Source of the DNA: Streptomyces viridochromogenes
GTDB taxonomy: Bacteria; Actinomycetota; Actinomycetes; Streptomycetales; Streptomycetaceae
Length of the DNA: 64,000 bases
Assembly: GCF_001270495.1 (NCBI RefSeq)
Contig: NZ_LGUR01000025.1
Span: 1 to 64,000, forward strand
Reading direction: 5' to 3'
Positions within the stretch are counted from its first letter, which is position 1, and each line of letters begins with the position of its first letter. Shown piece after piece: positions 16,919-26,544 of this stretch. The position numbers were made by a program, and so were the translations under genes. The notes under the pieces were generated by a model. That model was not told where the DNA came from, did no database searches, and was given only the letters and a program-made list of their open reading frames with translations.

Positions 16919-17676
16919 CGGCCATGGTGCAGGCCCGTGGGCTCAGCAAGTCGTTCGGGCCGCTGACCGTCCTCGACGGACTCGACTTCGACGTCGAACG
17001 AGGCGAGGTCGTGTGCCTGCTCGGCCCCTCCGGCTCCGGCAAGAGCACCCTCCTGCGATGCGTGAACCGCCTGGAGCGCCCCGACGCCGGCGTGATCAGC
17101 GTGGACGGGGAGATCATCGGCTTCCGCCGCTCGGGTGACCAGCTGCATGAACTGCGCGGCAAGGAACTGGCCCGGCAGCGCAGCAACATCGGCATGGTGT
17201 TCCAGAACTTCAACCTGTTCCCGCACCGGACCATCCTGGACAACGTCCTGGAAGGCGCCTGCGTGGTCAAGAAGGAGCCGCGCGCGACGGCGCGTGAACA
17301 CGCGCTCCGATTGCTCGACCGGGTCGGCCTGACCGGCAAGGTCGGCGCGTACCCCGGTCAGTTGTCCGGAGGCCAGCAGCAGCGAGTCGCCATCGCCCGC
17401 GCCCTGGCCATGCGCCCGAAGGTGATGCTCTTCGACGAGCCGACGTCCGCTCTCGACCCGGAACTCGTCGGCGAAGTGCTTGCCGTCATGAAGGACCTTG
17501 CCTGCGACGGCATGACCATGATCGTGGTCACCCACGAGATCGGATTCGCCCGCGAGGTCGCCGACCGGGTCATCTTCATGGACGGCGGAGTGATCGTCGA
17601 ACAAGGCCCTCCGCACCAGGTGATCGACCGGCCCAGAGTCGAGCGCACGCGCAGCTTCCTCGCCCGCGTGGCCTGA
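16915..17676 (+). CDS. Amino-acid ABC transporter ATP-binding protein (GlnQ-like)
   Basis: This 253-residue ATPase energises the importer. It has Walker [10 protein letters not shown], the family-typical [19 protein letters not shown], signature [15 protein letters not shown], Walker [15 protein letters not shown] and the switch region VVTHEIGFA. All catalytic residues are present. Overlap with the permease gene is four bases. The next gene begins 84 bp later with its own ribosome site, so it is likely in the same transcript. Confidence 0.93.
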   Translation: MTAMVQARGLSKSFGPLTVLDGLDFDVERGEVVCLLGPSGSGKSTLLRCVNRLERPDAGVISVDGEIIGFRRSGDQLHELRGKELARQRSNIGMVFQNFNLFPHRTILDNVLEGACVVKKEPRATAREHALRLLDRVGLTGKVGAYPGQLSGGQQQRVAIARALAMRPKVMLFDEPTSALDPELVGEVLAVMKDLACDGMTMIVVTHEIGFAREVADRVIFMDGGVIVEQGPPHQVIDRPRVERTRSFLARVA

Positions 17677-17759
17677 CGGCGGCTCTCCCGCCCCCGGCCT
17701 CTCAGTCACCACGGACATCCACACCCCATCCGCTGCGCGGCAGCGATCTGGAGATTTGC

Positions 17760-19052
17760 GTGCCTCTCTTCGCCCACGACGCCGTCCCTTTCGCGCCGGC
17801 GACCATGCAGTTCGTCCGCGGCCAGTTCGCGTACCTCGAACGTGATCCGCACGGCGCCCGGCGGCTCTTCTTCGAGAACTCCGGCGGTTCACTGCGGCTC
17901 CGCAAGGCCTCAGAGCGCGCGCTGGAGATCTCCCACTACCCCGATGGCTCCTCGCGTCCCCACAAGGCGGCCCGGGAACTCGCCGGCCTCCAGGACCAGG
18001 GCGAGGCCGATCTGCGGGCCTTCTTCGGAGGCGACGCCTCGGGGGCGCTCCTGCCCACCGCGACGGCCTCGCAGGCCATGTTCGTCGTGATCCGGGCCGT
18101 CGCCGAGAACGTCTCCGGGACCAACATCGTGACGACAGCCATCGAGCACCCGTCGTCGTACGACGCCTGCGTCCGCTACGCACACCGCACCGGCCAGGAG
18201 CTGCGCGTCGCCCAGCCCGACCGGACGACCGGCGGAGTCGACCCGTCGGCGATCGCCGACCTCGTCGACTCGGGTACCTCTCTGGTGTCGGTCATCGCGA
18301 CGTCGAACATCAGCGGCACCATCACGGACATCCCCGCTGTGATCAAGGCCGCCCGCGCGAAGAACCCGCACGTCTACACGATCGTCGACGCGGTGCAGTA
18401 CGCCCCGCACGGTGTCATCGACGCCACGGCGTGGGAGGTCGACGCCGTCAACATCGCGCCGTACAAGATGTTCGGTGACCGCGGACACGCATTCACGTAC
18501 CTGTCGCAGCGGCTTGCGCAGCTGGACCACGACAGGGTCGGCGGCGCGGGCAACGACACCTGGGCCATGGGCAGCGCCGCCCCCGCGGCCTTCGCGGGCT
18601 TCTCCGCGATCATGGACTATCTCGTCGCGGTCGGCGGAACCCGCGCGGGCACGGGCCGCCGCGAGGGGATCGTAGCCGGAATGCGCGCCATCCAGGGGCA
18701 CGAGCAGGCCCTCCTGCACACCCTCATCGAGGGGACCGCGCAGCAGACCGGGCTGCGGGACATGCCCGGAGTGCATGTGCACTTCGCCGACCGGGTCGCT
18801 TCCTCCGCACGGGACCTGATCGTGCCCCTGACCTTCGACCACCGGTCGTGCGCCGATGCCGTCCGCGCCTACGAGGAACTCGGCGTCATCGTCTACGAGC
18901 GCGTGGCGACGAGCCACTACTCCGAGCGCATCCTGCGCTCGCTCGGCCTCGAAGAGGTGGTGCGCGTGTCGCCACTGCACTGCCACAGCCTCGAGGAAGC
19001 CGAGCGGTTCCTGACCGTCACCGAGAAGATCGCCCAGCCCGAGACCGGATGA
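17760..19052 (+). CDS. Class V PLP-dependent aminotransferase / cysteine-desulfurase-like enzyme
   Basis: This 430-residue PLP enzyme is of the NifS/isopenicillin-epimerase class. Residues near 215-240 (IVDAVQYAPHGVID) give the Asp that holds the pyridine ring, and NIAPYKMFGDRGHAF has the Schiff-base lysine. FFENSGGS near the N-terminus and VSPLHCHSLEEAERFL at the end are class V features. GTG 17760 has GGAGA 6 nt upstream. No catalytic cysteine loop is obvious, so desulfurase activity is uncertain; transamination, lyase or epimerase activity are all possible. Position right after an amino-acid importer suggests it acts on the imported compound. Confidence 0.85.
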   Translation: MPLFAHDAVPFAPATMQFVRGQFAYLERDPHGARRLFFENSGGSLRLRKASERALEISHYPDGSSRPHKAARELAGLQDQGEADLRAFFGGDASGALLPTATASQAMFVVIRAVAENVSGTNIVTTAIEHPSSYDACVRYAHRTGQELRVAQPDRTTGGVDPSAIADLVDSGTSLVSVIATSNISGTITDIPAVIKAARAKNPHVYTIVDAVQYAPHGVIDATAWEVDAVNIAPYKMFGDRGHAFTYLSQRLAQLDHDRVGGAGNDTWAMGSAAPAAFAGFSAIMDYLVAVGGTRAGTGRREGIVAGMRAIQGHEQALLHTLIEGTAQQTGLRDMPGVHVHFADRVASSARDLIVPLTFDHRSCADAVRAYEELGVIVYERVATSHYSERILRSLGLEEVVRVSPLHCHSLEEAERFLTVTEKIAQPETG

Positions 19053-19205
19053 CTACCTGAGCCGCACCGGTTGCCACCTCCTGCGCCCAGAGACTCCAGG
19101 ACCTCACTCAGCGCGACTGTGCACCACGGCTGCCCCTACCGCCAGGGCTTCGCAGGCCTGCCGGGGCGGGTGTCTCAGGGTGCTGAACGGTGTTAATAAT
19201 TGACC

Positions 19206-22061
19206 ATGAAGGGACGTTTCAGGCGAAACCGGCGCCCATCGGGCCGTCTGTTCGCCACCCCCTCAGAAGATGATCGAACCGCCGGTTCCAGATCCGGTCT
19301 GCGCTCTCTGTTGAACCTGCGCAGTGCGGCCGGCCAGGTCTTCGTTCTCCAGGTCGTGATCGTCGTGCTCCTGGTCGCCGCCGCGGTGACCGCGCTGGTG
19401 CTCGATGCCGAGCGCGACAGCTGGAGGGATGCCCGGCGCCAGTCGTTGACGGCGGCCGAAACGTTCGCCAACGCTCCGGGTACGGCCGAGGCATTGATGA
19501 GCAAGGACCCGACAGCTGTGCTGCAGCCACGCACGGAGGCTGCCCGGAAGAGATCAGGCGTCGACTTCATCGTCGTGACGAACACGAAAGGCATCCGGTA
19601 CACCCACCCGGACCCTTCCCTGATCGGCAAGAAGTTCGTCGGCAACATCCAGCCCTCCCTGGCCGGCCGCGTCACCATCGAGCGCATCGAGGGGAGGCTC
19701 CACGGGGCGCGGGTGCAGGCCGTTCAGGCAGTGGTCCCGGTGACCACCCCTGACGGCTCGGTCGTGGGCCTGGTCGGTGCCGGCCTCAGGCGCCCCCGTG
19801 TGGTCGGCACGGTCGACGAGCAGCTGCCGATCATGCTCGGCGCCGGCGCTGCCGCGCTCGCGGTGTCCGCCGCCGGAACGGCTCTGGTGTCGCGCCGCCT
19901 GCTGCGGCAGACCCACGGCTTGGGCCCGGCGGAAATGACGCGGATGTACGAGCACCACGACACGGTGCTGCACGCGGTGCGGGAGGGCGTGCTGATCATC
20001 GATGCCCGGAGACGGTTGCTCCTGGCCAATGACGAAGCGCGACGTCTGCTGGACCTCCCGGACGATGTGGAGCGCCGGCAGGTGGAGGAACTGGGACTGA
20101 GCGAGGAAACGGCACGGCTGCTCGCCTCGACGGAGCCGCTCACGGATGCCGTGCACCTGGCGGCCGACCGGCTGCTGTTGGTGAACAGACGGCCCACGGC
20201 CCCGCCCGGCGGCCAGACGGGCAGCGTCGTGACGCTGCGGGACACCACGGAACTGGCGGCCGTGACCGGGCGGGCGGAGATGGCGCGGGAGCGGCTGAAG
20301 CTGCTCTACGACGCGGGGGTGCGGTTGAGTACGACGCTGGACGTCGCGGGCACCGCGCGGCAACTGTCGGAGGTAGTGGTGCCGGGGTTCGCCGATGGAG
20401 CCACTGTGGATCTCTTGGACATGGTGATGAGCGGGCAGGAACCGGCGCGGGAGACCGGGCAGGCGATGCGGCACGTGGCCGTCAGCGGCAGCCGGGAAGT
20501 CTCCGCTCTGTTCCCGGTGGGTGATCTGGTCACCAGGGCGATGCCGCCGCCGACGCGGATACCGGCAACGGGGCGAGCGGAACCGGACAGCGATCTTTCC
20601 GCGGCGCATCAGCGGCAGGAGCAAGGTCCCTATGGGACGCGGAAGGCGTTGGACCACGGATTGCACTCACTGGTGACGGCACCGCTACAGGCCCGCGGCG
20701 TGGTGTTGGGGTGCGTCAATTTCTTCCGCACCGGTGAATCACCGCCGTTCGACGAAGACGACGTGTCCTTCGCGGAGGAGCTGGCCGCCCGGGCGGCGGT
20801 GGCCATCGACAACGCCCGCCGGTTCACGCGAGAACACACGCTGGCCGTCACACTTCAGCGCAGCCTGCTGCCGCGAGGCCTGCCGGAGCAGAACGCCCTG
20901 GAAGTGGCCTGGCGGTACCTGCCCGCGCAGGCAGGGGTAGGCGGGGACTGGTTCGACGTCATCCCTCTGCCGGGAGCTCGCGTGGCGCTGGTCGTCGGCG
21001 ACGTCGTCGGTCACGGCTTGCACGCGGCAGCAACCATGGGCCGACTGCGTACCGCCGTGCACAACTTCTCCGCCCTGGACCTCTCCCCGGACGAACTCCT
21101 GGCCCACCTGGATGATCTGGTCACCCGCATTGACAACGAGGAGGCCACGGACAGAGATCCGGAGGACACGGAACACAAGGGAGTGACAGGGGCGACCTGC
21201 CTGTACGCGATCTACGATCCGGTCACGGGACATTGCACGATCGCGAGAGCCGGACACCCGGGTCCAGCGGTGGTCCGGCCGGACGGAAGCGTCATGTATC
21301 CGGAGGTGCCAGTCTCCCCGCCACTCGGCCTGAGCGGACACCCCTTCGAAACCGCTGACCTCTGGTTGCCCGAGAACTCACGCCTGGTGCTGTACACCGA
21401 CGGGCTGATCGAGGGCCGGCACCGGAACATTGACACGGGACTCGGCTTGCTTCACCGAAGCCTCGTCGCAGCGGCGGGAGGAACCCCGGAGGAGATCTGC
21501 CAGGCCGTGGTAGACACAGCGCTGCTCCCACACGCGTCCGACGATGTCGCGCTCCTGGTGGCGCGTACCCGGCTGCTCCCGCCCTCGAGGGTGGCGGAGT
21601 GGGATGTGCCCTCGGATCCGGCGGCGGTGGCGCCTGTGCGTGCGGAATGCGGAGCGCGGTTGCGGGCATGGGGGTTGGAGGAGATCGGGTTCGCCACGGA
21701 GCTGATCCTCAGCGAGCTGATCACGAACGCCATCCGCCATGGAAGACCGCCGGTCAAGGTCCGGCTGCTCCATGACCGCGGTCTCATCTGCGAGGTCTCC
21801 GACGCCAGCAGCACGTCGCCGCATCTACGGCGAGCGGCGACGACCGACGAAGGCGGACGAGGGCTGTACCTGGTAGCCCAGTTCGCGCAGCGGTGGGGCA
21901 CGCGCTATACGCCGAGAGGCAAGGTCATCTGGTCCGAACAGCTTCCTCATGACAACTCCGCCGCTGCCGACGACACCATGTCCGACACGCTCGCCGACGT
22001 TCTCCTCAGCCAGTTCGATGATGCCGGAGACGACGACAGGTCCCGGCCCGCAGGAGGGTGA
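19206..22061 (+). CDS. Membrane sensor PP2C phosphatase: Cache-PAS-GAF-SpoIIE-HATPase
   Basis: This is a 951-residue regulator. Helix 1 (about 46-67) and helix 2 (about 207-229) enclose an extracellular Cache-type sensor containing VDFIVVTNTKGIRYTHPDPSLIGK, like CitA/DcuS. A PAS domain (about 250-340) and a GAF domain (about 365-550, with VDLLD and FADG motifs) follow. The SpoIIE-type PP2C domain (about 560-795) starts LQRSLLPRGLPE and has VGGDWFDVIPLP and VGDVVGHGLHAAATMG, the metal-binding aspartates. Last is an RsbW-like HATPase (about 810-925; LILSELITNAIRHG, GGRGLYLVAQFAQRWG). It probably senses a small organic ligand and controls an anti-anti-sigma factor. No Shine-Dalgarno sequence is present; TTAATAAT just before the ATG suggests a leaderless message. 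Confidence 0.9.
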   Translation: MKGRFRRNRRPSGRLFATPSEDDRTAGSRSGLRSLLNLRSAAGQVFVLQVVIVVLLVAAAVTALVLDAERDSWRDARRQSLTAAETFANAPGTAEALMSKDPTAVLQPRTEAARKRSGVDFIVVTNTKGIRYTHPDPSLIGKKFVGNIQPSLAGRVTIERIEGRLHGARVQAVQAVVPVTTPDGSVVGLVGAGLRRPRVVGTVDEQLPIMLGAGAAALAVSAAGTALVSRRLLRQTHGLGPAEMTRMYEHHDTVLHAVREGVLIIDARRRLLLANDEARRLLDLPDDVERRQVEELGLSEETARLLASTEPLTDAVHLAADRLLLVNRRPTAPPGGQTGSVVTLRDTTELAAVTGRAEMARERLKLLYDAGVRLSTTLDVAGTARQLSEVVVPGFADGATVDLLDMVMSGQEPARETGQAMRHVAVSGSREVSALFPVGDLVTRAMPPPTRIPATGRAEPDSDLSAAHQRQEQGPYGTRKALDHGLHSLVTAPLQARGVVLGCVNFFRTGESPPFDEDDVSFAEELAARAAVAIDNARRFTREHTLAVTLQRSLLPRGLPEQNALEVAWRYLPAQAGVGGDWFDVIPLPGARVALVVGDVVGHGLHAAATMGRLRTAVHNFSALDLSPDELLAHLDDLVTRIDNEEATDRDPEDTEHKGVTGATCLYAIYDPVTGHCTIARAGHPGPAVVRPDGSVMYPEVPVSPPLGLSGHPFETADLWLPENSRLVLYTDGLIEGRHRNIDTGLGLLHRSLVAAAGGTPEEICQAVVDTALLPHASDDVALLVARTRLLPPSRVAEWDVPSDPAAVAPVRAECGARLRAWGLEEIGFATELILSELITNAIRHGRPPVKVRLLHDRGLICEVSDASSTSPHLRRAATTDEGGRGLYLVAQFAQRWGTRYTPRGKVIWSEQLPHDNSAAADDTMSDTLADVLLSQFDDAGDDDRSRPAGG

Positions 22062-22167
22062 CCTGACGCGGCACCACGGACAGCGGCGTCGTGGCGCGCC
22101 GCTGCCCAGCCGGAGTCCGACCGGCGCGCCTGAGACCCGGCGCCACGAACACCCCTCGCCGTGGTGG

Positions 22168-25100
22168 CTAGACCCCTGAGTTCAGCGGGCCCCGTCCGGA
22201 TTCGGCCGTGGCCGTATTCGCCCGCAACTCGTCCAGCAGTCGCGCCTGGTCGGCACGGTAGCGTTCGATCGCCGCGAGTTTCACACCCTCGTATCCGCGG
22301 ACGGCGTCGGGAAGTTCCGCGAGTCGGCGCACCTCGGACAGGTTCCCCTCGTGCAAGAGCGCGACCGACGACTCGATCGACTCGCGGTACTCCTCGATGA
22401 GTTCACGCTCCAGCCGTCGCATGTGCTGGACCCCGAACACATCCAGGCGGGTCCCACGAACCCGTCGCATCGCCCGCAGCAGCACGAGGACCGGGCGGAA
22501 CCAGCTCCCGAGAGCGAGCTTCCTCTTCATGCCGGCGGCGCGCAGAACGGGCGGGTGCAGCCGGTAGGAACGCCGGCTCGCACTGCCGAATGCCGCAGTG
22601 ATGTGGTCGTCCACGACAGGGTCGAGGGCGAGCCGCGCGACCTCGTACTCGTCCTTGTACGCCATGAGCTTGTGGAGATGGCGGGCGACAGCCTCGGTCA
22701 GCTCGGTCGAGCCGCTGACGGCAGCACGCTCCTCGTCCACCACGGCCCGGACGAAGTCGACGTAGGTGCGGGCGTAGCGGTGGTTCTGATAGTCGATGAG
22801 GTCGGCCACGCGCACGCCGAGGAGGCGGTGCAACTCCGATTCCTCGTCACGGGTGACCATGGCGACGAGCTCGGCGGTTCCGGCGGGAAGCCGCGGTTCA
22901 GCCTTCGGGAGCGACGGACCGGCCAGCGCGGCACGCAGGGCCTCCGGGTCGGCGACCGTCTGGCGGCCTCGCCTGAAGGCCTGCACGTTCCGCTCGACGA
23001 AGACTCCGTTCAGGGCGATGGCCTCCTCCACGGCCGAGGCCGACATGGGCAGGAGCCCGGTCTGGTACGCGGCCCCGACCAGCATCATGTTGGCGTACTG
23101 CTCGTCGTCGAAGAGCTGCGTGGCCAGTGCACGGGAGTCGAGAGCGACGATCTGGCGCGTCGCGTCGGCGACGGCATGGCGTACGACGTCGGGAGCCGGG
23201 AAGCTGACGGCGGTGTCGACCACCATCTGCCCGGTGGGAATCTCGGCCGTGGTCATGACGGCGACCGTGTGGTCCGACGAGGCGACGGAGAGGTGCTTCG
23301 GGTCGGTTGCCACGAGCGGGTCGCATGCGAGGTAGAGGTCGCAGCGTCCTCCGGCGATCTTGCCGCCTTGCTCGACCACATCCTTGGTGATCTTGACGTC
23401 GGAGACGACCGCGCCGCCCTTCTGGGCGAGACCCGTCTGGTCGAGGCTGCGGGCGTGGAGGCCGTCGAGGACCGCCGCGGTCGCCAGCACCTGCGAGATG
23501 GTGATGATGCCCGTTCCGCCGACGCCGGTGATCCGCATGCCGAAGGAGCCGGTGCCGGGTGCGCGGGCCGGCTCGGCGACGTCGGTGGCCTCAAGGGCGG
23601 GAATGGCTGCCCGCTTCGGCCTGCCGGCGGGCGTGATGGTCATGAAGGCCGGGCAGTCGCCGTCGAGGCACGAGTAGTCCAGGTTGCACGAGGACTGGTC
23701 GATCCTGGTCTTGCGGCCGAACTCGGTGGGGACCGGGTGAACCGACAGACAGTTGGACTTGCGACCGCAGTCGCCGCAGCCCTCGCAGATGCGCTCGTTG
23801 ATCCAGACACGCGTCGTCGGGGTCTCGGCCTTGCCGCGTCGCCGGGCGCGCCGCTTCTCGGCGGCGCACTCCTGGTCGTGGATGAGGACCGTGACGCCGG
23901 GAGTGGCCTTCAGCTCCGCCAACGCATCCTCGATGCCGCCTCGTTCGAGGACCTTCACCGCCTTCGGCAACCGCGCCCGGGCGACGCGTCCCGTGTCCTC
24001 CGTCGTGATGATCACCTTGGCCACGCCTTCGTCGAGGAGCGTGGCGGCGAGCCGGTCGACCGGCAGGGCACCCACGGCGTCCTGACCCCCCGTCATGGCG
24101 ACCGTCCCGTTGTAGAGCAGCTTGAAGGTGACGTTCACACCCGCGGCGACGGCCGCACGGACGGCCAGGCTGCCCGAGTGCATGTAGGTGCCGTCGCCGA
24201 TGTTCTGCACGAAGTGGTCGTCGTCGACGAACGGCTCCATGCCGATCCACTGAGCTCCTTCCCCGCCCATCTGGGTCATGCCGACGACGGTGCCGACCTG
24301 TTCGGGGTCCATGAACACGACCATCGAGTGGCAGCCGATGCCGGCACCGACCAGCGAGTCCCCGCCCGCGGTGGTCGAGGTGTTGTGCGGACACCCCGAG
24401 CAGTAGTAGGGGCTGCGGTCCAGGAGGGGGAGCGACAGCGCGGTGCGAGGCCTGGGCCGCTGCCGCCAGGCGCGGGCGGCTTCGATGCCCAGTGCGGCGA
24501 AAACCCTGGACAGCCCGGTGGCGATGCTGTCCGCGTCGAGCTCTCCCGAGCGACTGAACAACGACCGCCCGTCCTGGTCCTGCTTGCCGTGGACGGCCGG
24601 TGCGCCGGGGCGGCCGTAGAGGATCTCCTTGACCGCGGTCTCGAGGAACGGCCGCTTCTCCTCGACGACGACCACCTGGTCGAGACCGTCCGCGAACTCG
24701 CGTACCGCATCGCGTTCGAGGGGGAAGACCATTCCGAGCTTGAGGATCCTGATGCCGTACCGTGCGAGGTCCTCGTCGGTGAGACCGATGATGCGCAGGG
24801 CCTCGCGGACGTCGAGATAGGTCTTGCCGGACGTCAGGATGCCGAGCCTGTCCGACGGGCCGCGCTGCACCAGGCGGTTGAGGCCGTTGAGGCGCGCGTA
24901 CTCGACGGCGCGAGGGAGCCGGACATCGTGCAGGCTGCGTTCGAGCGCCATGAGATTTGCGCCCAGGAGCATCGAGCTCGGCTGGTGCGTGCTGCGGCCC
25001 GCGTCACCCTCCATGACCGAGATCCGATCGCGCCCCACGACGGCCGTGGACGCCGCGTCCGCCACCGCGGTGGTGATCTTCAGGCCCGACCACAGTCCGC

Positions 25101-25704
25101 TGAACCGCGAGAGGAACTGCGCGTGGAACCCGAAGTCGAGGACGTCCTGCGCATCGGCCGGGTACAGCGTCGGTATCGCCAGGTCCGCGAGCGTCGCCTC
25201 GCTGGCACACGGCACGCTGGAGGACTTGGCACCCGGATCGTCACCGACCAGCGCGACGGCGCCACCGGTGGGGTCGGTGCCCACCAGGTTCGCGTGACGC
25301 AGGGCGTCGGAGGCGCGGTCGAGGCCGGGAGACTTGCCGTACCAGACGCCCACCACACCGTCACGGCGGGACCTGCCGGTCTGGCCTACCAACTGGCTGC
25401 CCATGACGGCGGTAGCGGCAAGCTCCTCGTTCAGCCCGGGCTTGTGGACGACGTCGTACTCGTCCAACAACACCCCGTGCCGGGCCAATTCGATGTCGTA
25501 CCCGGCGAGCGGGGAGCCCTCGTACCCCGATACGAACGTCGCGGTGTCAAGCCCGTTCGACCGGTCGCGCCTCGACCGGTCGAGGAGAACACGGACGAGA
25601 GCCTGGACCCCGGAGAGGTGCACGACGCCGTCCTCACGGCGATAGCGATCGTCCAGGCGGAAGCGTCGGCCGGTCGGTTCCGTCGGTGTGATGGATGAAG
25701 TCAT
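22168..25704 (-). CDS. Fused indolepyruvate-type 2-oxoacid:ferredoxin oxidoreductase
   Basis: This single 1178-residue chain joins the alpha and gamma halves of archaeal IorAB. It oxidatively decarboxylates an aryl- or branched 2-oxoacid to an acyl-CoA, reducing ferredoxin. The N-terminal pyruvate-binding domain (about 30-300) comes first. The thiamine-diphosphate domain (about 430-560) has SGCPHNTST, NIGDGTYMHSG and NGTVAMTGGQ. The iron-sulfur segment holds CEGCGDCGRKSNC and CNLDYSCLDGDC (about 640-685). The gamma domain starts at GMRITGVGGTGIITISQ (about 720). ATG 25704 has AGGAAGAGG upstream. The aminotransferase at 37939 could supply the oxoacid. The gene is convergent with the phosphatase gene. 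Confidence 0.92.
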   Translation of the reverse strand: MTSSITPTEPTGRRFRLDDRYRREDGVVHLSGVQALVRVLLDRSRRDRSNGLDTATFVSGYEGSPLAGYDIELARHGVLLDEYDVVHKPGLNEELAATAVMGSQLVGQTGRSRRDGVVGVWYGKSPGLDRASDALRHANLVGTDPTGGAVALVGDDPGAKSSSVPCASEATLADLAIPTLYPADAQDVLDFGFHAQFLSRFSGLWSGLKITTAVADAASTAVVGRDRISVMEGDAGRSTHQPSSMLLGANLMALERSLHDVRLPRAVEYARLNGLNRLVQRGPSDRLGILTSGKTYLDVREALRIIGLTDEDLARYGIRILKLGMVFPLERDAVREFADGLDQVVVVEEKRPFLETAVKEILYGRPGAPAVHGKQDQDGRSLFSRSGELDADSIATGLSRVFAALGIEAARAWRQRPRPRTALSLPLLDRSPYYCSGCPHNTSTTAGGDSLVGAGIGCHSMVVFMDPEQVGTVVGMTQMGGEGAQWIGMEPFVDDDHFVQNIGDGTYMHSGSLAVRAAVAAGVNVTFKLLYNGTVAMTGGQDAVGALPVDRLAATLLDEGVAKVIITTEDTGRVARARLPKAVKVLERGGIEDALAELKATPGVTVLIHDQECAAEKRRARRRGKAETPTTRVWINERICEGCGDCGRKSNCLSVHPVPTEFGRKTRIDQSSCNLDYSCLDGDCPAFMTITPAGRPKRAAIPALEATDVAEPARAPGTGSFGMRITGVGGTGIITISQVLATAAVLDGLHARSLDQTGLAQKGGAVVSDVKITKDVVEQGGKIAGGRCDLYLACDPLVATDPKHLSVASSDHTVAVMTTAEIPTGQMVVDTAVSFPAPDVVRHAVADATRQIVALDSRALATQLFDDEQYANMMLVGAAYQTGLLPMSASAVEEAIALNGVFVERNVQAFRRGRQTVADPEALRAALAGPSLPKAEPRLPAGTAELVAMVTRDEESELHRLLGVRVADLIDYQNHRYARTYVDFVRAVVDEERAAVSGSTELTEAVARHLHKLMAYKDEYEVARLALDPVVDDHITAAFGSASRRSYRLHPPVLRAAGMKRKLALGSWFRPVLVLLRAMRRVRGTRLDVFGVQHMRRLERELIEEYRESIESSVALLHEGNLSEVRRLAELPDAVRGYEGVKLAAIERYRADQARLLDELRANTATAESGRGPLNSGV

Positions 25705-25779
25705 CGTCCTCTTCCTGACAACAATCTGGGCCCGGTGTTGGTCCCGTCCGCGCTGCTTCGTATGGACAGATGGCGTTGG

Positions 25780-25840
25780 AGTATCCGCTTGCGAAGAACC
25801 AGGTGACAAGAGCGGACGAAAATGGTGGGCCATTGGCCCA
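25780..25840 (-). promoter_or_regulatory. Predicted promoter and palindromic site ahead of the oxidoreductase
   Basis: On the minus strand TTGTCA (25809-25804) and GATACT (25785-25780) are spaced by 18 bp and would start transcription about 70 nt before the ATG at 25704. A perfect 15-bp palindrome TGGGCCATTGGCCCA (25826-25840) lies 16 bp upstream of the -35 box and could be an operator, for example for the TetR encoded next door. Both calls rest on pattern alone. Confidence 0.38.
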
Positions 25841-25917
25841 GTCATGGACGGCTCAGGGCCCCACCGGCAGGGCGGTTGGCCGTCAGCCGGGGTGTTCGCC
25901 CACCGATCTCTCGACGA

Positions 25918-26544
25918 TCACGGGGATTCGGTGAGCTGTGCAGTCGCCCAGCCGAGCAGTGCGCCGCGGAACGCCGACACCAGCCGGTGGGTGATCTGAG
26001 CGGGTGGCAGCCCGAGTGTGTCGCGCAGATCGAAGATCTCCCGGGGATCGAAGAGAACGTTCCACAGGAAGGCGGCCTCGTCGTCGACACCCGCGAGTTC
26101 GCTGACGCCGAGGATCACGACGAGTTCGCGGATGGGCCGGGCCAGGGCCTCGGCCTGGCCTTCCAGATACGGCTCATCGGCCTTGTAGCGCGCGAGGAAC
26201 CCCTCCGGCGACCGCCGGTGCACCAGCGCCGCACCTTCGGCGAGGATGAGATCCACCCAGTAGCCACTCACACTCTCGAGGAGGGCGAGGCCGCGGCTCG
26301 GCTGCTGGAGACTGTAGTCGCGGAACTTGCCCCCGATGTCGCGCCGGTAGGCGCTGAGCGCCTCGTCCGCGGACTCGAAGTGCCGGTAGGCGGTGGCGAC
26401 CGAGACGTCTGCCTGACGGGCGATGTCGGCGAGGCTGATCGGTTGCTCGGAACGCTCGAAGAGTTCCGCGGCGGCCTGGATCAGCTTGGCGTTGTTCAAC
26501 TGCTGGTCCCTGCGCATGCGCGTCCTTCCCATGCGCACCCTCAT
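25918..26544 (-). CDS. TetR-family regulator A
   Basis: This is a 208-residue TetR repressor. The N-terminal HTH is ISLADIARQADVSVATAYRHFES, preceded by an Arg-rich start. The ligand domain ends LWNVLFDPREIFDLRDTLG and GALLGWATAQ. It resembles the TetR at 39338 along its whole length (shared MRRD start, ATAYR-F HTH core, FDPREI-DL and GAL-GWA near the end), so the two are probably paralogues. The ATG at 26544 overlaps the stop of the RraA-like gene by four bases, tying it to the sugar operon. It lies 213 bp upstream of the oxidoreductase gene, a likely target. Confidence 0.88.
   Translation of the reverse strand: MRVRMGRTRMRRDQQLNNAKLIQAAAELFERSEQPISLADIARQADVSVATAYRHFESADEALSAYRRDIGGKFRDYSLQQPSRGLALLESVSGYWVDLILAEGAALVHRRSPEGFLARYKADEPYLEGQAEALARPIRELVVILGVSELAGVDDEAAFLWNVLFDPREIFDLRDTLGLPPAQITHRLVSAFRGALLGWATAQLTESP

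Noticed and set aside
22351..25698. 1115-codon open frame on the plus strand
   Set aside because: Antisense to the ferredoxin oxidoreductase, whose iron-sulfur and thiamine motifs are unmistakable.
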